Assembly (NCBI RefSeq): GCF_025175675.1
Contig: NZ_JANIOA010000018.1
Coordinates: 1-64,000 of the forward strand
Reading direction: 5' to 3'
Source of the DNA: Sedimenticola hydrogenitrophicus
Lineage (GTDB): Bacteria > Pseudomonadota > Gammaproteobacteria > Chromatiales > Chromatiaceae
Length of the DNA: 64,000 bases
Positions 55,946-64,000 of the stretch are shown one piece after another. The notes under the pieces were generated by a model. That model worked only from the letters and a program-made list of their open reading frames with translations, was not told the origin of the DNA and did not search any database. Position 1 is the first letter of the stretch, and the number at the start of each line of letters is the position of its first letter. The translations under genes were made by a program, and so were the position numbers.

Positions 55946-57600
55946 CAGCCGCTCTCTTTCTGCTCGCTTTTGCGGGCGCTCAGGCCCAGGTTATAGGTCA
56001 GTTCAACCCGGGTACCTTCACCCGGTTCACTCTCGATCCTGATCTCGGCCCCCACCCGCCGGGCCCGCTCCTCCATGATCGAGAGGCCGATATGTTCCCC
56101 CGGGTTGCCATGCGGCCGGAAATTGTCGAAGCCGACGCCGTCATCCTCCACCAGCAGCCGGTATTCGCCCTCGGTATTACAGGTGAGCAACACCCGCACG
56201 GTATGCGCCTTGGCGTGCTTGCGGATGTTGGCCAGACTCTCCTGCACGATGCGCAGCAGCTGCATCTCCTCGCTGGCGCCCATATTGACCTGGCGACAGC
56301 CGCACTGGAAGAAGATGGGGATCCCGGTATCCTGGCGGAAGCGCTGGGTCATCTTCTCCAGCGCCAGGATCAGGCCGCGCTGGTCCACCGGGGCGAGGAA
56401 GTTATTGAGCAGCTCGCGCAGCTCGGTATGGGCCTCGTCCAGTCCGTTCTTGATCCGCTCCAGCTCGTTGCGGGCCAGGGAGTTGTCACCCGGCTCCTGT
56501 TCCAGGGTCTCGTCCAGCATGCGCACCTGGAAGCGCAGGCTGGCCAGGGTCTGGGCCAGGGAGTCGTGCAGTTCATGGGCCAGGGCGGTGCGCTCCTCGA
56601 TGATGGAGAGGCGCCGCGCCTCCTCGTCCGAGCGGTGCTTGGCAATGGCGATGCCCAGGTGGCTGCCGATGGTATAGAGCAGGTCGTAGGTCTCCTCACG
56701 TCCCTCCAGTCCGGACTTTTTGATCAGCAGGCGATAGAGCCCCAGCACATCGCCATGAAATTTCAACGGGATGGTGATCTGCTCCAGCTCATCGCTGCCG
56801 TACATGTGCCGGCCGTTGCGCCTGGAGCAGGCCAGCGCATCGTGTTCACAGAGCACGTCGCCACTGGAGAGCGTCTTGCCGCACTGGCACAGCGGCACCG
56901 GCAGCTGCTCGCTCTCGGTCAGGATACGGTCATCCGGGCCGATGCTGCCGACCAGGCGCATCAGCCCCTGGGCGGTGGTCAGCTGGACCGTGGCCGCGAC
57001 GCCGTGGGCCATCTCCTTGAGCACCCGCAGAAAACGCAGCAGCAGCTCGTCCATGTCATCGACCTGGTTGATGCTGGCCGCCACATCGTAGAGCGCCTTG
57101 AGGCCGGTGGTCTGTTGGGCCAACCGCCGGGTCTGCCGCGCCACCCGGTTGTCCATATCCTCGTAGAGATCGATCAGCTCGCTGCTGAGGCTGTCCAGAT
57201 CCCTGGCCAGCGGCCCCAGCACCCCCACGTCATCGATCAACATCGAGGTCCAGGGCTCACCCTGGCAGACATCCCCCACCGCACGCTCCAGCTGTACCAG
57301 TGGCGCCAGCAGGCGGTTGCGCAACCGGTTGACGCCGACAATGAAGGCGGCAATTGCCACCAGAATGGTGGCGAGAAACAGCAGGCCGATCGGGTCCGGC
57401 GCCGTGCCGCGAACGAACCAGAGCGCCAGCAGCAGACTGAACAGAAGGGCCGAGGCAAGGGTGATGAGCGGGCCGATCAGGCGGGCAGCCACCAGCACCT
57501 GCAGATAGGGGTAGCGGCCGACCACGTTCATCAGCGGGCCACCGGCCTCGGGCGCAGGGGAACGAGGCGGCTTCTCATCGTTCGTCATGGCCGTAGTCAT
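55945..57600 (-). CDS. NarX-like sensor histidine kinase with minimal periplasmic part
   Basis: This 551-residue kinase has two membrane helices (about 42-63 and 71-92) with only a short loop between, a HAMP-like linker (93-145), a GAF-type central domain (about 165-320) and HisKA_3 plus HATPase (ERTALAHELHDSLAQTLASL with His345; NIRKHAKAHTVRV; EDDGVGFD). The central domain carries four Cys (238, 240, 251, 258), recalling the cysteine-rich module of NarX. The nitrate-binding periplasmic domain of NarX is absent. AGGTGAAAA precedes the start. Confidence 0.9.
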   Translation of the reverse strand: MTTAMTNDEKPPRSPAPEAGGPLMNVVGRYPYLQVLVAARLIGPLITLASALLFSLLLALWFVRGTAPDPIGLLFLATILVAIAAFIVGVNRLRNRLLAPLVQLERAVGDVCQGEPWTSMLIDDVGVLGPLARDLDSLSSELIDLYEDMDNRVARQTRRLAQQTTGLKALYDVAASINQVDDMDELLLRFLRVLKEMAHGVAATVQLTTAQGLMRLVGSIGPDDRILTESEQLPVPLCQCGKTLSSGDVLCEHDALACSRRNGRHMYGSDELEQITIPLKFHGDVLGLYRLLIKKSGLEGREETYDLLYTIGSHLGIAIAKHRSDEEARRLSIIEERTALAHELHDSLAQTLASLRFQVRMLDETLEQEPGDNSLARNELERIKNGLDEAHTELRELLNNFLAPVDQRGLILALEKMTQRFRQDTGIPIFFQCGCRQVNMGASEEMQLLRIVQESLANIRKHAKAHTVRVLLTCNTEGEYRLLVEDDGVGFDNFRPHGNPGEHIGLSIMEERARRVGAEIRIESEPGEGTRVELTYNLGLSARKSEQKESG

Positions 57601-57900
57601 TTTTCACCTTGTGTGGATGCGAACCGGATTGCTCAGCGCTCTGTATTCGAAGTTGCTAATTTAGCATGATTTTCCATGGTGAAGGAAACTGGTCATCGGC
57701 GGCTGGTGATCCCGTGCGGTGGTGATCGTCCAGGGAAGGGAATGTCAAGGCGGCTATATTCATCGCGGGCGGATACAACACGGCCGGCAGGCGGCCCGCC
57801 CCCGGGCCGATGGGTCGGGGCACCACCTCCGGGTCGATCATCGCGGCGGGGCACCGCTCCTACGGGCGATGCATTTTGACCAGGGAATACGACGAACGGA
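57601..57900. other. Intergenic region, no gene seen
   Basis: No ORF here has a start signal or recognisable product. GC-rich short inverted bits around 57775-57850 are not repeated elsewhere in the window as far as I can see. Confidence 0.45.
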
Positions 57901-59049
57901 TCATGTCCCGAGCCCGGAGATGGCGCGGATCTGCCGTTCCCGCAGCACCCGCCCCAGATCGGCCCCCTGCAGCCCCTCCGCGCTGAGCCGGGCGGGAGAG
58001 ATCGAGGCCATGGCGCGCCCGGCCTCGGCCAGCCAGGCGGTCAGCTGCTCCGGCGGCGCGGGCCAGACCACGGTGCAGAGCAGGAGCAGCCGGTGGAAGC
58101 GCTCCGGCTGCTGTTGTGCCCGCCCGCGGATCAGCAGATCGAGAGTGGCGGCGGGCTCACGGTGCAGCGCCCCCGGATAGAAACGGGCCACCCCCTGCAA
58201 CTGGGCCAGCAGGTCCAGATACTCCCGCTCCACCGGCAAAGCCGCCTTGAGCCAGCTGGCGCGGGCGGTGCCCAGGCACAGGCTATGCAACAGTGCGGCG
58301 AAGCGCACCTGCGGATCGGCCCCGGCCGCCACTGCGCGCTTCAGCGCCCGGATCGGCTCGCAGTCCGGCTGCTCGCCGTGGGCGGTGTCGCTCTCCTCCG
58401 ATTCGGCCATGGCCTCTGCCAGCGGCGGCAGCAGGGCGGCCAGCGCCCCGCAACGCTGCAGGGTCTCGAAAAAGCGCCACGGCGCGGGTTCCAGTAGGGC
58501 CCGTTTCAACTCCTGCCAGACCCGCTCCGGCTTGAGCGCCGCCAGCTCCTCGCTGGTGGCCATCTGTTTCATCAGGTCGAAGGTGTCGTGGGCCAGGGAG
58601 AAGTCGTGCGTGGACAGGCGGGCGATGAAGCGTGCCGCGCGCAGCAGCCGTACCGGGTCCTCGCCGAAGGCGGGGGTGATATGGCGCAGCCGGCGCTGTT
58701 CGATATCGGCCAGGCCGCCCACGGGATCGATCACCTCGTCGGCCTCATTCTCCACCAGGGCGTTGATGGTGAAGTCGCGCCGCCGCAGATCCTCCTCCAG
58801 GGTGACATCCGGGCCGTATTCGACGCTGAATCCCTTGTAGCCCGGCCCGGTCTTGGTCTCGCGCCGCGCCAGGGCGTACTCCTCGCCCGTCTCGGGGTGC
58901 AGGAACACCGGGAACTGCCCGTCGGCGCGGACAAAGCCGCGCTCCAGCATCTCCGCCTCGCTGCCCCCCACCACCAGCCAGTCCCGGTCCTTGACCGGGA
59001 TGCCCAGCAGCCGGTCGCGTACCGCGCCGCCGACCAGATAGATGTTCAT
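57901..59049 (-). CDS. cca: CCA-adding tRNA nucleotidyltransferase lacking HD motifs
   Basis: This 382-residue enzyme matches E. coli Cca in the catalytic half: MNIYLVGGAVRDRLLG, KDRDW (DxD metal site), PVFLHPETGEEYALARRE, EEDLRRRDFTINAL and FGEDPVRLLRAARF. It rebuilds the 3' CCA of tRNA. The C-terminal half differs: where E. coli has the HD phosphohydrolase pattern (HDLGKG and flanking His), this protein has HSLCLG and no further His-rich motifs, and is about 30 residues shorter. So it should add CCA without the repair phosphatase. GAGG lies eight bases before the start. Confidence 0.9.
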   Translation of the reverse strand: MNIYLVGGAVRDRLLGIPVKDRDWLVVGGSEAEMLERGFVRADGQFPVFLHPETGEEYALARRETKTGPGYKGFSVEYGPDVTLEEDLRRRDFTINALVENEADEVIDPVGGLADIEQRRLRHITPAFGEDPVRLLRAARFIARLSTHDFSLAHDTFDLMKQMATSEELAALKPERVWQELKRALLEPAPWRFFETLQRCGALAALLPPLAEAMAESEESDTAHGEQPDCEPIRALKRAVAAGADPQVRFAALLHSLCLGTARASWLKAALPVEREYLDLLAQLQGVARFYPGALHREPAATLDLLIRGRAQQQPERFHRLLLLCTVVWPAPPEQLTAWLAEAGRAMASISPARLSAEGLQGADLGRVLRERQIRAISGLGT

Positions 59050-59155
59050 TCCAAAAACCTCATTTCAACCGCCAGGGGCGCAAAGAACACGAAGGAAAAC
59101 ATTAACTTGTACACTCCCGACCGTTCAGCTGCCGGGTTGGACGAATCATTCCGGA

Positions 59156-59226
59156 GGTGTCGGAGTCAAACCGGGCTCACTCCGGTGAACCGATGCACGA
59201 CAGCGGGCCGGTTTGACTCCGACACC
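59156..59226. repeat. Hairpin repeat, family B copy 2
   Basis: GGTGTCGGAGTCAAACCGG (59156-59174) and CCGGTTTGACTCCGACACC (59208-59226) are exact complements around a 33-base loop. The arms differ from the copy at 15485-15554 by matched changes on both sides, so the pairing is conserved. Confidence 0.82.
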
Positions 59227-59258
59227 TGTGGGTTAAAATCGTCTGTCCTGCCAATTTT

Positions 59259-61067
59259 TCATACCGCCTGCTCCACTTGCATCTTGCGCTCCTCCTGCTG
59301 CAGCTGCCACATCTCGCGGTACACCCCGGCCTGCGCCAGCAGTTGGCGGTGGCTGCCGCGCTCGATAATCCGTCCTTGGTCCATTACCAGGATCTGGTCG
59401 GCGTCCACCACGGTGGAGAGGCGGTGGGCGATCACCAGGGTGGTGTGATCCTCCGCCACCTCACGCATGGTCTCGAGGATCGCCTGCTCGGTCTGGGTGT
59501 CCAGGGACGAGGTCGCCTCGTCGAATATCAGGATTCGCGGCCGCTTGAGGATCGCCCGGGCGATGGCGATGCGCTGCTTCTCGCCGCCGGAGAGCTTCAG
59601 CCCCCGTTCCCCCACCAGGGTCTGGTAGCCGTGCGGCAGGGACTCGATAAACTGGCGAATATGGGCCATGCCGGCGGCCGCCTCGATCTCCTCCCGGTTC
59701 GCATCCGGGCGGCCGTAGGCGAGGTTGTAATAGATGGTGTCGTTGAACAGGACCGTGTCCTGGGGCACCACGCCGATCGCCTCGCGCAGGCTCTCCTGGG
59801 TCACTTCGCGTACATCCTGGCCGTCCACCAGCACCGCCCCGCCGGTGACGTCGTAGAAACGGAACAGCAGTCGCGACAGGGTCGACTTGCCGGCACCGCT
59901 GTGCCCCACCACCGCCAGCTTTTCGCCGGGGCGGATGGTGAAATCCACATCGCGCAGGATCTCCCGTTCCGCCTGGTAGGAGAAGCAGACCTGGCGGAAA
60001 CGCACCTCGCCCCGGTTCAGCCGCAGGGCCGGGGCGTCCGCGCGGTCCTGGATCTCCGGCTGCAGTTCCATCAGCTTGAAGATGAGATCCATGTCCGCCA
60101 GGGAGTACTTGATCTGCCGGTAGACCATGCCGAGGAAATTGAGCGGGATGAACAGTTGCAGCAGGAAGGCGTTGACCAGCACCAGATCGCCGATGGACAT
60201 GCTGCCGTCCACCACCCCGCCGGCGGCGAAGAACATGATAGCGGTGACGCCGAGACCGATGATCCCGCCCTGCCCAAAATTGAGCAGGGACATGGAGCTC
60301 TGGCTCTTCACCGCGGCCTCTTCCCACCCGTCCAGGGTGCCGTCGAAACGCTCCAGCTCGAGGCGCTCGTTGCCGAAGTACTTGACCGTCTCGTAGTTGA
60401 TCAGGCTGTCCACCGCGCGCGCATTGGACTGGGACTCCAGCCGGTTCATGGTATGGCGGTAATCCATGCGCCACTCGGTCACGGCAAAGGTAAAGACGAT
60501 GTAGACAGCGACGGTACCGAAGGTGACCAGGGTGAAGATCGGGTCGTAGTGGGTGAGCAGGATCACCGCCACCAGGGCGAACTCGACCACCATCGGGATG
60601 ATGCTGAACACCATGTAGTTGAGGATGGAGCTGACACTGCGGGTGCCGCGATCCAGATCCCGGCTGATGGCGCCGGTCTGGCGTCCCAGATGAAAACTGA
60701 GCGAGAGCCGGTGCAGGTGGGTCAGCACCTCGGTCGCCAGCCGGCGCATGGCGTGGTAGCGTACCCGGGCGAATATTACGTCACGCAGCTCGTTGAACAG
60801 GGTACTGCTGACCCGCAGCGCACCGTAGCCGATCAGCAGGGCCACCGGCAGGACCAGCAGGGTCTCCTGGCCGCGATCCATACCGTCGACAATCCCCTTG
60901 AGCACCACGGGAATGCCGACATTGGCCACCTTGGCCAACACCAGACAGCCCAGGGCCAGCAGGGCGCGCCAGCGATAACCCCAGAGATAGGGAAGCATGT
61001 TCCTGATATTTTTCCAGTCGCGCCGGTCACTGTGGGGACGCGCCTGGGCTTGACGATTGTGTGCCAT
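59259..61067 (-). CDS. Atm1-type ABC exporter (fused membrane and ATPase domains)
   Basis: This 602-residue half-transporter has an N-terminal membrane domain (about 30-320) with Atm1/HMT1 features such as LSLSFHLGRQTGAISRDLDR, GTRSVSSILNYMVF and DSLINYETVKYFGNE, and a C-terminal ATPase with Walker A GHSGAGKST, VPQDTVLFNDTIYYNLAYGR, LSGGEKQRIAIARA and FDEATSSLDT. The family exports glutathione-linked sulfur compounds, metal-thiol complexes or haem precursors. It is divergent from the S24-like gene. The substrate is not decided here. Confidence 0.93.
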   Translation of the reverse strand: MAHNRQAQARPHSDRRDWKNIRNMLPYLWGYRWRALLALGCLVLAKVANVGIPVVLKGIVDGMDRGQETLLVLPVALLIGYGALRVSSTLFNELRDVIFARVRYHAMRRLATEVLTHLHRLSLSFHLGRQTGAISRDLDRGTRSVSSILNYMVFSIIPMVVEFALVAVILLTHYDPIFTLVTFGTVAVYIVFTFAVTEWRMDYRHTMNRLESQSNARAVDSLINYETVKYFGNERLELERFDGTLDGWEEAAVKSQSSMSLLNFGQGGIIGLGVTAIMFFAAGGVVDGSMSIGDLVLVNAFLLQLFIPLNFLGMVYRQIKYSLADMDLIFKLMELQPEIQDRADAPALRLNRGEVRFRQVCFSYQAEREILRDVDFTIRPGEKLAVVGHSGAGKSTLSRLLFRFYDVTGGAVLVDGQDVREVTQESLREAIGVVPQDTVLFNDTIYYNLAYGRPDANREEIEAAAGMAHIRQFIESLPHGYQTLVGERGLKLSGGEKQRIAIARAILKRPRILIFDEATSSLDTQTEQAILETMREVAEDHTTLVIAHRLSTVVDADQILVMDQGRIIERGSHRQLLAQAGVYREMWQLQQEERKMQVEQAV

Positions 61068-61122
61068 ATAGAGAGACTGTTTAATAATTTACTAATACAG
61101 CAGAATTCCTGGGCCAACCGAT

Positions 61123-61464
61123 ATGACACAAGATTGCAGTTACAACGAACTTTACGCCCTGCAGGTGCTGGATGACAGCATGGAGCCGGAATTTCCGCTC
61201 AATTGCATCATCGTCATCGAGCCCTCCGAGGTGTGCGCCAGCGGTGCCTACGTCATCATCAGCGTGGATGGCGAGCGGCTGTTCCGCCAGTGGATCCGCG
61301 ATGCGTCGGGCCAGGTGCGGCTGGTGGCGCTCAACCCGGCGTACCCGGGCCTAACCCTGGACGGCACCCATCATAAGGTCGAGGGCGTGATTGTCCAGCG
61401 TAATATCCGCCGCAAGGTCAAGCATTATAAACCCTACGAGGAGAACAGCGGCCTGGTGAGCTGA
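61123..61464 (+). CDS. S24/LexA-like peptidase-fold protein without DNA-binding domain
   Basis: This 113-residue protein matches the C-terminal half of LexA/UmuD-type proteins: LDDSMEPEFP with the nucleophile-type Ser, GAYVIISVDGERLFRQW and ALNPAYPGLTL. The position where the catalytic Lys is expected is not clearly Lys (Arg in LFRQW), so self-cleavage is doubtful. No helix-turn-helix precedes it. It converges on the ParA gene, whose stop is about 34 bases away. It may serve as a dimerising or ligand-binding module. Confidence 0.8.
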   Translation: MTQDCSYNELYALQVLDDSMEPEFPLNCIIVIEPSEVCASGAYVIISVDGERLFRQWIRDASGQVRLVALNPAYPGLTLDGTHHKVEGVIVQRNIRRKVKHYKPYEENSGLVS

Positions 61465-61497
61465 CACCCTGCCACCCGCAATCCGCGGGGATGGCGA

Positions 61498-62244
61498 TCA
61501 GCCCGCGAGCGCCGCCTCCAGCTCGCGCCACAGCGCCTCATAGGCGGTGCCGGCGGCACTGCGCGGGGCGAAGCTCCCCAGCGGGGCGCGGAAATAGCCC
61601 ATGCGCTCCACATCGCTGGCATAGGGGATGTGGGCATCCAGGAGTTCCGGAAAACGTGCCGGCAGCTGCTCGATCAGATCCCGGTGCATGCGCTTGCGCC
61701 GGTCCACCATGGAAAAGAACGGCATGCGCTTCACCTCGCCCACCTGGTGACCCTGCAGAAACGCCACCAACTGTTCATAGGTGCGCAGCGACAAGGTGGT
61801 GGGGATGGTGGGGACCAGCAGGGCATCGGCGGCGCGGAAGATGTTCTCCGAGACCAGCGAGATGCTCGGCGGACAGTCCAGGTAGATCCGGTCGTACTCC
61901 TCGGAAAGCGGCCGCAACAGCCGCAGCAGTTGCTTCACCGGTCCCTTGGCCTCACCCAGCACCAGGTCCATGTTGCGGTAGGAGAAGTCGGCCGGCAGCA
62001 GATCCAGGTTGTCGAAATCGCTCCCCTTGATCAGCCCGTCCAGGTCCCGCTTGCCCTTGATCATCTTGCGGCCGCCCCCCTTGACGCGGGGCTTGATGCG
62101 GAAGTAATAGCTGGCCGCGCCCTGCGGATCCAGGTCCCAGACCAGGGTGCGCAGCCCGGCCCGGGCCGACAGGAAGGCGAGATTCACCGCGGAGGCGGTC
62201 TTACCCACCCCGCCCTTGATGTTGTAGACGCCGATAATCTTCAT
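61498..62244 (-). CDS. ParA-family ATPase
   Basis: This 248-residue P-loop ATPase has the deviant Walker A NIKGGVGKTASAVNLA with signature Lys, then VWDLDPQGAASYYF, YLDCPPSISLVSENIF (Walker B type) and VPTIPTTLSLRTYEQL. ParA ATPases form gradients on the nucleoid or membrane that position plasmids, chromosomes or protein cargo. No ParB or parS is visible. Its start codon overlaps the CHAD gene stop by four bases, implying coupled synthesis, so the CHAD protein or its cargo is a plausible partner. Confidence 0.92.
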   Translation of the reverse strand: MKIIGVYNIKGGVGKTASAVNLAFLSARAGLRTLVWDLDPQGAASYYFRIKPRVKGGGRKMIKGKRDLDGLIKGSDFDNLDLLPADFSYRNMDLVLGEAKGPVKQLLRLLRPLSEEYDRIYLDCPPSISLVSENIFRAADALLVPTIPTTLSLRTYEQLVAFLQGHQVGEVKRMPFFSMVDRRKRMHRDLIEQLPARFPELLDAHIPYASDVERMGYFRAPLGSFAPRSAAGTAYEALWRELEAALAG

Positions 62245-63851
62245 ACCGTCCCCCCGGACTCGGCGCGCTTTTTCCCCGCCTTGCCGAACAGCTGTTCAAA
62301 GGTGGCCAACTGATCCGCATCGGCAAACCGGGCGAAGCGCTCGGCGAAGGCCAGCCGGCTCTCCTGTTGCCGCCGGAGCAGGCCATCCACCAGCATGCCC
62401 ATCGCCAGCAGGGTATCGGCGGGCACCTCGCCCTCGGCCACCATCTGGTGGGCAAACTCGCGCAGCTTGTCGGCCTGCACCTCCAGGTCCTGGAACTCGC
62501 CCAGGTTGTCCAGCAGCCCCTTCAGGCGCTTGATCAGCGGCTTCACCTGGTCCGCGGGATAGAGGCTCTGGAAGAACTCCAGCAGGTAGCGCAGTTTCTT
62601 GCAGCGCTTGCGCAGCCCGTGCAGCGCCTCCGGCGGGGAGTGGGAATTGATCGCCAGGCCCTCCTTCAACACCCTCCCGAAGGTGCGATGGATGCGCTTG
62701 CCCGCCAGCTTGGCGATCGGCTTGCCGGCCTGGGGCGCGGCCTGTTCCAGACTGGGCTCCGCGCCGGGCGTTGCCTGCAGAAAGCCGCGCCACTCCTTCA
62801 TCAGGCGGTGAAAATGGGGCGAGTTGAGCTTGCGCACCATGGTCTGGTGCTCGGCCTGCTGATGGCGGACGAGAAATTCATGCAACGGCTCCAGGTCGGG
62901 GCGGAACGGCTCCGGCAGACTGTTGCGGTACTCGTTGAAACCGAGCAGGTAGACATCCAGGTCGCGGGTGGGGCCGGTCAACTGGCCCACCCAGGCGAAG
63001 CGCTCCTGGAATGCCTCCATCTCCGCCTTGGGAAACACCCCCTTGATCTGGCTGAGCGCCGAGCGGGTGCGCCGCACCGCCACCCGCAGGTCATGCAAGA
63101 ACTCCGAATCCAGGTCGGCCCGGGTACCCGGCAGATTGCTCTCCAGGGTCTCCAGCAGGGTAAGGTGAATCTGCCGTGCCACCTCCCCCGCCGGCATCCG
63201 CGGATGCAGTTCGATATCGAGCTTGGAACTGTAATCCAGTGGCTGCCGGCCGATGGCCGCCAGCCCCAGGACAATCAGCGGCTCGCGCTGCGGTTGCAGT
63301 TCGAGGGTATCGGCAAGAAACCGACCGAGCTGAGTGAGCGGCTTGGCATAGCCACGCACCGGCAGCAGCCGGACCAGGGCGGCCATCGGCTGGTACTCGC
63401 CGCGTCCGGGCGGCCGGGCGGCGTGCTCCCGCAGAGCAACCCTGACTACCGTCTTGCGCTCGTTATCCAGGACGCTGAGCAGTCGCTCGCGGCAGCGGAC
63501 CTCCACCTGGGGTAGCAGGCTGCGCATCTGCAGCGCGGCGGCCAGCCGGTCACGCAACAGTCCGGGTGGATACGCCTGGTAAAACCCGCCGACCGAGCCC
63601 TCCAGACGTATCGTCTCGCAGGCCGTGCCGTCATCCAGCTTGCGCAGGGTCAGCTCATGCCGGCCCTGTCCCTGCACTTCGTCCAGTTGCAGACCGGCCT
63701 GGAACAGGCGCCAGTCGAAACTGTCATGGAGGGTGTGGCGCACGCTCTGTTCCGGCTCACTGGTCAACTGAAACTGTGAGGAGAGGGCCGTCATCACCTC
63801 ACCGATCGACCCTGCATCCCGCAGTTGATACTGGAGCTCTGGTGCCTTCAT
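62241..63851 (-). CDS. CHAD-domain protein with degenerate CYTH-like N-terminus
   Basis: This 536-residue protein has an N-terminal part (about 1-200) with a beta pattern and basic/acidic alternation like CYTH (RHELTLRKLDDGT), and a C-terminal CHAD domain (about 225-525) with its conserved His helices, FLHDLRVAVRRTRSALSQIK and LHGLRKRCKKLRYLLEFF. CHAD domains are known to bind inorganic polyphosphate and localise to polyphosphate granules. The basic residues in both helices fit a polyanion ligand. The last bases overlap the start of the ParA gene. Confidence 0.9.
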   Translation of the reverse strand: MKAPELQYQLRDAGSIGEVMTALSSQFQLTSEPEQSVRHTLHDSFDWRLFQAGLQLDEVQGQGRHELTLRKLDDGTACETIRLEGSVGGFYQAYPPGLLRDRLAAALQMRSLLPQVEVRCRERLLSVLDNERKTVVRVALREHAARPPGRGEYQPMAALVRLLPVRGYAKPLTQLGRFLADTLELQPQREPLIVLGLAAIGRQPLDYSSKLDIELHPRMPAGEVARQIHLTLLETLESNLPGTRADLDSEFLHDLRVAVRRTRSALSQIKGVFPKAEMEAFQERFAWVGQLTGPTRDLDVYLLGFNEYRNSLPEPFRPDLEPLHEFLVRHQQAEHQTMVRKLNSPHFHRLMKEWRGFLQATPGAEPSLEQAAPQAGKPIAKLAGKRIHRTFGRVLKEGLAINSHSPPEALHGLRKRCKKLRYLLEFFQSLYPADQVKPLIKRLKGLLDNLGEFQDLEVQADKLREFAHQMVAEGEVPADTLLAMGMLVDGLLRRQQESRLAFAERFARFADADQLATFEQLFGKAGKKRAESGGTV

Positions 63852-63867
63852 GTGGTTGTATCCTGCC

Positions 63868-64000
63868 CTTAGGGTTCGCGCAAGAATAATTCCGTAGTAC
63901 CGAGGGCGTCACTGGGCCCCGCCGGCAAGGCACGTTTTGCAGGCAATGGCTGTTCCCTTGCCAAAAAGCGTAACGCCGACGGAGGGGGCCAGTGGCGACC
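63868..64000. repeat. Palindromic MITE-like element, family E copy 2, cut by window edge
   Basis: From CCTTAGGGTTCGCGCAAGAA the sequence follows the element at 24449-24616 with few changes, including TTTTGCAGGCAATGGCTGTT and GCCAAAAAGCGTAACGCCG. The right terminal inverted repeat lies beyond the window. It sits just upstream of the CHAD gene. Confidence 0.85.

Noticed and set aside
59277-61175. 632-codon plus-strand ORF
   Set aside because: Mirror of the Atm1-type ABC gene, which has all expected motifs on the other strand.

Overview
The window reads as chromosomal DNA of a free-living gammaproteobacterium, probably of the Chromatiales / sulfur-oxidiser type. This is inferred from gene content: a Moco hydroxylase, TRAP carboxylate uptake, PEP-CTERM proteins, NarXL-like signalling, SigZ, a DUF1631 GGDEF/EAL protein, and GC-rich coding with many short palindromic intergenic repeats. 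No rRNA, tRNA, CRISPR array or complete IS was recognised.
1-2.3 kb is AT-rich and holds four small same-strand genes of mostly unknown function. At least one attC-like site suggests an integron cassette remnant. 2.7-7.9 kb is a molybdenum hydroxylase operon (Fe-S subunit, Moco subunit, XdhC chaperone, MocA-like nucleotidyltransferase) ending in an AraC regulator and a bidirectional terminator. 7.9-17.2 kb holds housekeeping and accessory genes: a PEP-CTERM protein, FAH-family hydrolase, Nudix, flavodoxin, thioesterase, a PAS-GAF-GGDEF protein, gamma-glutamylcyclotransferase, LysE exporter, cold-shock protein and aldo/keto reductase. 17.6-21.3 kb is one large PilZ-DUF1631-GGDEF-EAL protein.
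21.5-29.6 kb looks like a carboxylate uptake and activation locus: CoA-transferase, SRPBCC protein, universal stress protein and a three-gene TRAP transporter. It lies beside a PAS/sigma-54 activator, with a near-consensus -24/-12 promoter and two inverted repeats placed as upstream activating sites. 30.1-32 kb is a cobalamin-riboswitch operon (CobO plus a B12-binding-type protein). It is followed by alanine dehydrogenase, an ABC exporter, a c-type cytochrome broken in a poly-C tract, SigZ and ArsM, a thioesterase, a MITE-like element, Tag glycosylase and a HipBA pair.
41.3-47.7 kb is a five-gene signalling operon (TonB-type receptor, YfiR, histidine kinase, response regulator, REC-GGDEF-EAL). 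49.2-52.8 kb is a second one (PAS kinase, receiver, REC-SpoIIE phosphatase, STAS), resembling HsbR/HsbA partner switching. Two lipoproteins, a rhodanese, a NarXL-like pair, a CCA enzyme lacking its HD motifs and an Atm1-type ABC exporter follow. The window ends with an S24-like protein and a translationally coupled CHAD-ParA pair, which could be a polyphosphate-granule positioning module. Intergenic space is rich in repeated, hairpin-forming elements; several families occur two to four times here, often at gene 3' ends.
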